Notes under the pieces: model-generated
What the model was told of the DNA's origin: nothing
What the model saw: the letters and a program-made list of their open reading frames with translations, nothing else
The model's database searches: none
Position numbers and translations under genes: made by a program
Part shown: positions 57,991 through 64,000 of the stretch, one piece after another
Layout: each line of letters begins with the position of its first letter
Numbering within the stretch: the first letter of the stretch is position 1
Origin: Allantophomopsis cytisporea
Lineage: Eukaryota; Ascomycota; Leotiomycetes; Phacidiales; Phacidiaceae
Assembly (NCBI GenBank): GCA_024752435.1
Contig: CP103033.1
Location: forward strand, 1,054,001 to 1,118,000
Reading direction: 5' to 3'
DNA length: 64,000 nucleotides

Positions 57991-59013
57991 CTACTTCTCA
58001 TACCGAACCTTGTTGATCAGAGTCCCGATCTTTTCTATCTCTACTCTTACATCTCCACCATCCTCCAACACCACTTTTGGATCACGGAAGAAACCGATTC
58101 CAGCTGGCGTTCCTGTCAAGAAGAGAGTGCCGGCCTCCAGTGTAGTGCCTTGCGACAGGTACGAGATCTGCTTTCGTACGTTGAAGATCATGTTTCTTGC
58201 GTCTGTTAGCAGGAGTCACCAATTCTATAGATTTATCTCTTACTTGGTATGACCATCCTGGACGGTCTGGCCATCGTAGATTGCTTTGATGCCCAAAGCC
58301 TGCGGATCAGGAATCACAGATGGAGATACAAGTACAGGACCTATCTTCTATTAGCAATGCGGGTGGACTGAAAGACAAGGTATAATTACCAATTGGGCAG
58401 CTCGAGTCCAAACCCTTGGAGTATGACCATTGCGGCGTGAGCAGTTGCAAAGTTCTCGCCGACACATCATTGCTCGCAGTGTAGCCGAGCACGTAGTCTA
58501 ATGCCTCCTCTTCCGGGATGTCACGACCGTCCTTACCAATAATCAGACAAAGCTCGGCTTCATAGTCGCTCGTTCCATCTTGCGCTGCCTTCGGGATGTT
58601 GATTGCTGCGGGATGTGGCCCCATTAAAGCTGTACGGGGCTTCGCGAACAGAATGGGTGCCTTTGGCAAAGGCAAGTTGGCTTCTTCGGCGTGGTCGCGG
58701 TAGTTGAGGCCGAGACAACGGATGAAGTTGCACTCACTACGATCGATAGGAGAGAGAAGCTGTAAGTAGCCTCGCGTGTTAACAATAATATTCCTATTTG
58801 GAAATTTCGGGAATTAGAACTTACTTGGGAGACTGTGAGCTGATTCTTGGTCACCCTCCCATTGAATATCGTGCCCATGATCTCGTACGCTTTGACCTCT
58901 TTTCCTTCGTAGGTGTCCAAACCCACATCGCGAGTCGTATCTACGAGTTGACCGATGTGTACTTGATGGTCTTCCTTTGCAATGAAGCGGATAAGATGAG
59001 TCCAGGCAGACAT
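57991..59013 (-). CDS. Fumarylacetoacetate-hydrolase-family enzyme (acylpyruvase/hydratase type)
   Basis: Four exons, about 285 residues, ATG 59011-59013. The N-terminal segment (MSAWTHLIRFIAKEDHQVHI) is followed by the FAH core: CLGLNYRDHAEEANLPLPKA, PILFAKPRTALMGP, then the metal-binding acidic set in SDYEAELCLIIGKDGRDI, GYTASNDVSARTLQ and, at the end, LEAGTLFLTGTPAGIGF. The compact length matches the acylpyruvase/oxaloacetate decarboxylase/2-oxo-pentenoate hydratase branch rather than true fumarylacetoacetase (~420 residues). In bacterial meta-cleavage pathways this superfamily supplies hydratases, decarboxylases and isomerases acting on ring-fission products, which suits its neighbours here. 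It is divergent from the monooxygenase gene with a 755-bp common promoter. The exact reaction is not assignable from sequence. Confidence 0.9.
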
Positions 59014-59768
59014 CTTGAAGCTGTGACCTGAGGACTTTGATGGATGAAAGCGAATGAGTTGAAGTTTACTTGGAATAAAGAGACCGACTCAATATTTTGT
59101 AATATTCGATGAACGATCAGCTTTAACGCTTCTTCCACATCAATTGACCCGAATCACCTAATTAGTGGCAGCGTAGTGGAGTCTCGATTACGTTCAGAAA
59201 TGAAGTGTGGAGTAGGGGGAGACGTGGTGGGAGGATGTGGGACGAATGCTCATTGGTGGGACAAGCCATTCTACTACTATTCCGGTGGCATATCCGCTAC
59301 TTTGTATGCACAGTCTGCGGGGTCATAACGAATCAACCGCCTGATGTGACGAAATGACCTCTTGCAGGACAGAGGGGGAGGTGGGACGACGCGGGACTGT
59401 TTGTGGGACACTATTTTCACCCCTGTCTATCTTACCCATATCTCATAACTGTGGGGGCCCCATGTACCCCATCACGCCCATCACAAGCTACTGAAACTCT
59501 ATTGGGCCTCTCATTGTGGGGAAACGTACAGCACATCCTGAACTGCCGATTCTCAAGTCATTAGAGAAGGCTCGTATTCTAGGATCTCCTCTTGCTTAAG
59601 TTCCTGATATTGCTATCTGAGTCTCAGCAGATACCGAGGACTTCTCATATCTTTTTACCAATAATAAAATATATATTACCGAACTCTGGAAATTTCATAT
59701 CGACTATCACCTTTTTGTTTGAAGGATTGAGTGGTATCAAAAGCATCGTGTATCATTCGTGGCCCGAA
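59014..59768. promoter_or_regulatory. Divergent promoter with four GTGGGAC motifs
   Basis: This region separates the FAH and monooxygenase starts. Exact GTGGGAC occurs at 59237-59243, 59256-59262, 59381-59387 and 59403-59409, with GTGGGAG near 59225 and GCGGGAC at 59391-59397, all in the same orientation. The density over ~185 bp is striking. The motif does not fit the CreA consensus SYGGRG. The inverse form occurs in the dioxygenase promoter. Confidence 0.55.
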
Positions 59769-61939
59769 ATGGAATCTACAGATGTGATTATCTGTGGTTG
59801 TGGACCGACGGGAGCAATGCTCTCCGCATATCTCAGTCAACATTCAGTGAGGAACATCGTGCTTGAGAAAGAGCCCGAAATCACACAGGATCCAAGAGGA
59901 ATCGCACTGGACGAAGAAGGAATTCGCTGCCTTCAAGGGATTGGGCTCTATGACAAAGTCTTCACAGAGATTGGTCAAAGTGAGTACTTAGAAGTTGAGG
60001 TTATAAGGTTTTCGAATGCTGACTTATATGTGTCAGAAATGGGCTACTTCAACTTCATTTCGAGCTCTACAAGCCTTCATACAGCCCCGTTCCTGAGATT
60101 TAATTACAATACTGTAAGTTTGGAATTTCTTCTCTTTCTAGCTCTTGGATGGACCGAATACTGACGCGGATAACTACTTGCAGACAGAAGGAGGCACTGC
60201 ACACCCGGGATTCATGTGTCATAAACAACCATCGATGGAGCGTCATATACGAGACGTAGTTTCAGCTCAACCCCAGAGCGAATTGAGACTAGGTTCGACC
60301 ATCGTAGCTATTGAAGAGACGAAGGACAGTGTCATCGTTATATATGTCTCTAGTACTGGGGAAGAAAAGCAACTAAAAGCAAAATTCCTTGTCGGCGCAG
60401 ACGGAAAGACTGGTTTTACGCGTAAAATGTACCTAGAGCCAAAAGGTATCACGATGGAGAAAGACGACAAGTATGTGGAAATCCTCACGTGTGCGAGACC
60501 GCGCTAACAGAATGCTTAGATTTAAGTACGACGAAGCATGGGTGGCTTTGAATTGGAGGATAACACCACCTACACGAGAAACACACCCCGAATTCCCACT
60601 GTGGCAGCTTGGCTTCACCCCCGAAGAGGTCTATGACTCCTTCTTCCCTCCAGAATTTAGATTCATCTGCAATCCAGATCGGCCTTCTGTATGCGGGCGA
60701 TTTGGACTTCGGGAGGATCATCTTTGGCGATTTGAATTTGTTGTGAAGGAAGGAGAAGATGGCATGGAAATGGCGAAGTACGAGAATATGCGCAAGGTTG
60801 TATTCCCATACATAACACATCCTGGGAAGAGGTACAAGTAAGTTTATTTTGATTCCGAAGAAGAAGATCAAAGCGAACTAAACTTCTATTAGCCTGGGTG
60901 CAGATGTGTCCTTCCCGGAAGACTGCATCGAAATCATCCGATCAAGACCTTTCAGATTCTCCGCAAGAAGCTGCAACAAGTGGTCGCTGGGAAGAGTTCT
61001 CCTATGTGGCGACTCAGCTCATGTTTTCCCACCTTGTAAGTTTCATGAAGTTGACTTTGCATTCGCAAGACTAATTATTATAACTTAGTTGGCGGTCAAG
61101 GCATCGCATCAGGCTTCCGTGATGCATTATCCTTGTCATGGCGTCTAGCTATAGCTTGCCGGCCCGGCTTCCAACAGTATGAGAACCTCTTCAAAGCCTG
61201 GTACGGTGAGCGCAAGCAGCAATTAGAGAAGTCGCTCGCTGCCACTATCGTCAACGGAAATTTCTGCAACGAACGTAATGCTGTGAAGGCTTTCTTGCGT
61301 GACTGGTATCTCTGGTTCAAGCAACTTATCCCATCCTGGAGACATCAGCTCGAGCTTGGGCAACGGGCAGAAGGTATGCCCAAGTACACATGGCAACCTG
61401 GCTATCCATTCCTGCCGGCAAACAATGGTGGAACAACATTTCCGCAGGTATTCTGCTTGCCGTATGATGCAACGCTGAAGAAACCACTCTTCACAGATGA
61501 TGTGATTTTCAGCAAGAATAAGACGGCGATGTTTCAGGTGGTCGCCTTGCTGGATACTCCACATGAAATTGAGGCTGCAAGGGCCGATCTAAAATACGCA
61601 GAGAAAGAGAGCAGCGAGGGTCAGCTGCTAAACATGAACGAGGCAACATACCTTATCCATCAAGATACACCATCGTATGATATCAACACTAAAGTAGGCT
61701 CCAGCTCCGACCATCTTGAGGTTGCTGCTTTCCGCATCATCAGCTCTCAAAGGTTGGAGCCCAATCTCTGGGCAGACCTGCCGGAACCACAAGGCTATGA
61801 TGGCTCGAGATTGAGGAGGGATACGCGGGGCAGATATGTGATTGTTCGGCCAGACAGATTTATCTTTGCGGCTTGTAATTCGCGCTGGGAGTTGCTAGAA
61901 GCTTCCAGAGCGTTGACTGCCATGTTTAGCGATGCATAG
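59769..61939 (+). CDS. FAD-dependent aromatic monooxygenase (phenol hydroxylase/MhpA-like)
   Basis: Six to seven exons, about 600 residues. ATG 59769 is chosen because it directly precedes the FAD fingerprint; the open frame further upstream is not conserved-looking. Rossmann motif: VIICGCGPTGAMLSAYL, with the acidic end of strand 2 in VLEKEP. Middle motif: FLVGADGKTGFTR. Second FAD motif: LCGDSAHVFPPFGGQGIASG, interrupted by an intron after VFPP. The C-terminal ~170 residues (YVIVRPDRFIFAACNS) form the thioredoxin-like region of phenol-hydroxylase-type enzymes. Class A flavoprotein hydroxylases of this kind ortho-hydroxylate phenols with NAD(P)H and O2, giving catechols, the substrates of extradiol dioxygenases. 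It is the likely first enzymatic step of the cluster. The real substrate is unknown. Confidence 0.92.
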
Positions 61940-62474
61940 CATTATTTATTCCTATTTCTTCTATTTTAGAATTCGGTAATATAAATTCTATCCAGCCTGA
62001 ATGATCGCAATGAAATCTAAAACTACAAAATCTACCTTGTCCATGTTTGCTCCGCAGTTCTGCTAGATGTTTACCAGTGTAGTGGCCACTTTTTATTAAT
62101 GTTCAACCCCCCCCTCACTTCTTTCTCTTGGAACCACATCTCTTATCAGGTCACGAATTCACTGAATGTAGTAGGAGATTAACCCCTAGATGACCTCTCG
62201 AGGTAATTTGAGTACATTACATCAAGTTTACGATTAGGTAACTATGCATACCTCCCTGTGATTGTGAATTACAAGCGCTCAATAGCCGTTCAAAGTAAAT
62301 ATTTTTCACCTCTTTATTCATGGCATCATCTTACGTCATCAAAAACATCGTTAAAAGCTATCTACTTGAGAAAAAACATGTATATTCATCAACGGAGCCT
62401 AGCTAATTGGAGGCTATGAGGCCTGATTCTCCCTCTATTTTAAGATAGTGCAATATGCTCCCAGCTTCAAACTC
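61940..62474. other. Intergenic between convergent genes
   Basis: 535 bp between the monooxygenase stop and the transporter stop; both 3' UTRs lie here. No gene or repeat seen. Confidence 0.55.
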
Positions 62475-64000
62475 TCAAAATGTATGGACCTTGGAGTTTT
62501 TCGTCCATCTTCTTGCAGCTTTGCCGAAGAAAGGCAACAGAACAGTCCCGGCAAGGGAAAATCCTACAACCATGCCCATAAGCAACATCAATGGAGGCGT
62601 GAAACCACTAGCAGCCGCCCAATCGTTGAAATAGTAAGTCATTCCAAACTGTTTCAGAAAAAGACACTGGTCAGCATATACCCCGAAATGACGAAGGCCA
62701 AAACGAGTAAAAACTTACGCCGAAGGTGTTCTTGCATACTGTGGAAATAACCATTATCTAAATGCCGTGTTAAGAGTCAGCATTGTTCTGTTTGAGGACC
62801 TTAAGCGGCTCGAGGCTTTGGGGAATGGATAGATGATTATCTGGGGGAGGAAGTAGGCTTACTTGTCCTGCGATCGGTTTATAGCAGTCAATGGCATACT
62901 TTGCTTTGTTAGTTACGGGTCTCCTTAGAACATGAAGCGATTCGACTTACAGTAATAGCGATAGTCGGGATAGCAACAACTTGAATACCAACGCAACCAA
63001 ATCCTAGCACGATAATAACTTCCCAAGGCCAATGGTTGTCATAACCAACGCCAATAACCTGTTACTAGTCAGCGTCTTGTACGCACTATGAGCAGAAACC
63101 CGAAGTATCTATTTACCGTTATTCCCAACGCAGCAATAGCGATGAATGGATATAGAGCTGGCAGTCTCATCTCCGGCTCTCTGACACCTCCATTTTTCTT
63201 CGTGGCGCGCATAACCACCCAGTCAGACCAGGGTCCCGCAATTGCTAACCCGACGATGCCTCCAATGGCAAGCGCAAAGTTCGCGAATCCGACGTTACCT
63301 GGGGTCCAGTTGTAAGGAGGCACGCTCAAGGCTTGAGACTGCGTTAAATTCACAGCTAGCAGTACGTTGGCAGCAGAACCCATTGACCAGGCAGCCCAGA
63401 AGACGATGGGGAAGAAGAATATTTGCACGGGTGTGAGGATGTGTCTGAGTACTGTGCGAGCTGCCTCGTGATCTAGGGGCTGGAAAACGTTGAACTGGCT
63501 ACGATTAGGGCGTCCTTTGCCAAGATACTGGTCAACAGGAGATTCCGTAGTCTCCGTGTTCGAGCTCTCCAGATGATTTGAGGAAATCTTTTCGGTAGCC
63601 TCTGTGGTGGAAGAAGAAACGACGGATGGCACAGGAAGTGTGACTTGCATTTCACGAGGTCTTCGGGATTCAGGCGTGAGTACGATCATCACAATAATGT
63701 TGACACTTTGTGCGATGGTACAGGCCCAGAAGAACCACCGCCAAGAGACATGGGCGGCGATGTTACCTGATATTATAGGTCCAATGAAAAGACCCATGAA
63801 ATAACACCAGCTATCAACAGAGTCAGCAGTATTCCCACCAATACCGGATAAGGGATCAAGATAAGACGCACAAGTACAATCCCACAAAGGTGCCTCTTTC
63901 ATGCAGAAAGAAGATGTCTGCCACCACCATTGTCATGATACTTTCATTTGCCGCCGTGCCTATTCCGTTCAAGACTCTTGCCCCTAAGAACGACTGATAT
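62475..64000 (-). CDS. MFS transporter (5' part outside the window)
   Basis: The frame enters from the right edge (YQSFLGARVLNGIGTAANES) and continues IFFLHERGTFVGLY, then across an intron WCYFMGLFIGPIISGNIAAH and SWRWFFWACTIAQSVNIIV, a classical major-facilitator signature around transmembrane helices 4-6. A cytosolic Ser/Thr/Glu-rich central loop follows (about 63490-63660). The second helix bundle includes FFPIVFWAAWSMGSAANVLL, FALAIGGIVGLAIAGPWSDW and EVIIVLGFGCVGIQVVAIPT, split by short introns. The last exon (YFNDWAAASGFTPPLMLLMG) stops with TGA at 62475-62477. Start and the first helices are missing. It probably carries an aromatic substrate or product of the neighbouring cluster across the plasma membrane; direction and substrate are unknown. 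Confidence 0.88.

Noticed and set aside
59237..59409. Reading the GTGGGAC motifs as CreA (carbon catabolite) sites
   Set aside because: CreA needs SYGGRG; the A at the sixth position of GTGGGAC breaks it. A few unrelated SYGGRG matches could still exist.
59592..59768. Upstream extension of the monooxygenase reading frame
   Set aside because: The added ~59 residues look unlike the family and the FAD motif begins right after ATG 59769, so the later start is preferred.
1..64000. CRISPR arrays, rRNA genes, intact transposons
   Set aside because: No spaced direct-repeat array, rRNA core or transposase/reverse-transcriptase motif was seen on either strand.

Overview
The window is nuclear DNA of a filamentous ascomycete (Pezizomycotina). 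Genes carry many short introns (about 45-65 bp, GTRNGT...YAG), intergenic spaces are long, and it contains fungal polarity and trafficking genes (BEM1, THP3, VPS36), fungal-type transcription factors, a highly reducing polyketide synthase and an NLR-like gene. The housekeeping proteins would fit Leotiomycetes, but that placement is a guess. All coordinates come from reading frames and splice signals by eye; no search was run.

Layout. 1-6 kb: the 3' part of a Ser/Thr-rich surface-type protein, a lipase-like/NB-ARC (NLR-type) gene, and an SMP-30/gluconolactonase-family gene. 7-9 kb: BEM1 (SH3-SH3-PX-PB1). 9-17 kb: a gene-poor stretch with microsatellites, one doubtful spliced gene and a decayed patatin-like gene. 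17-23.3 kb: a conserved block with THP3 and VPS36 (divergent), tRNA-Ala(AGC) and a secreted intradiol-dioxygenase-like protein. 23-30 kb: mostly empty apart from an isochorismatase-family hydrolase.

30-47.4 kb is a secondary-metabolite locus: a P450, an apparently intact HR-PKS (KS-AT-DH-MT-ER-KR-ACP, no release domain), a three-repeat Myb regulator and a 2-oxoglutarate/Fe(II) oxygenase. The 2.7 kb between the PKS and the Myb gene holds several direct and inverted repeats. 49-51.6 kb holds two decayed head-to-head genes (NmrA-like and a fungal_trans regulator) that have both lost their 5' ends at what looks like one junction.

53.2-64 kb is the most interesting part: a compact catabolic cluster of an extradiol (VOC-fold) ring-cleaving dioxygenase, a C2H2 + fungal_trans regulator, a fumarylacetoacetate-hydrolase-family enzyme, a phenol-hydroxylase-like flavin monooxygenase and an MFS transporter. 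Together these could import, hydroxylate, meta-cleave and hydrolyse an aromatic compound, a route well known in bacteria and little described in fungi. A repeated GTGGGAC/GTCCCAC motif lies in both the dioxygenase promoter and the shared hydrolase/monooxygenase promoter, suggesting one regulon, possibly run by the embedded C2H2 factor.
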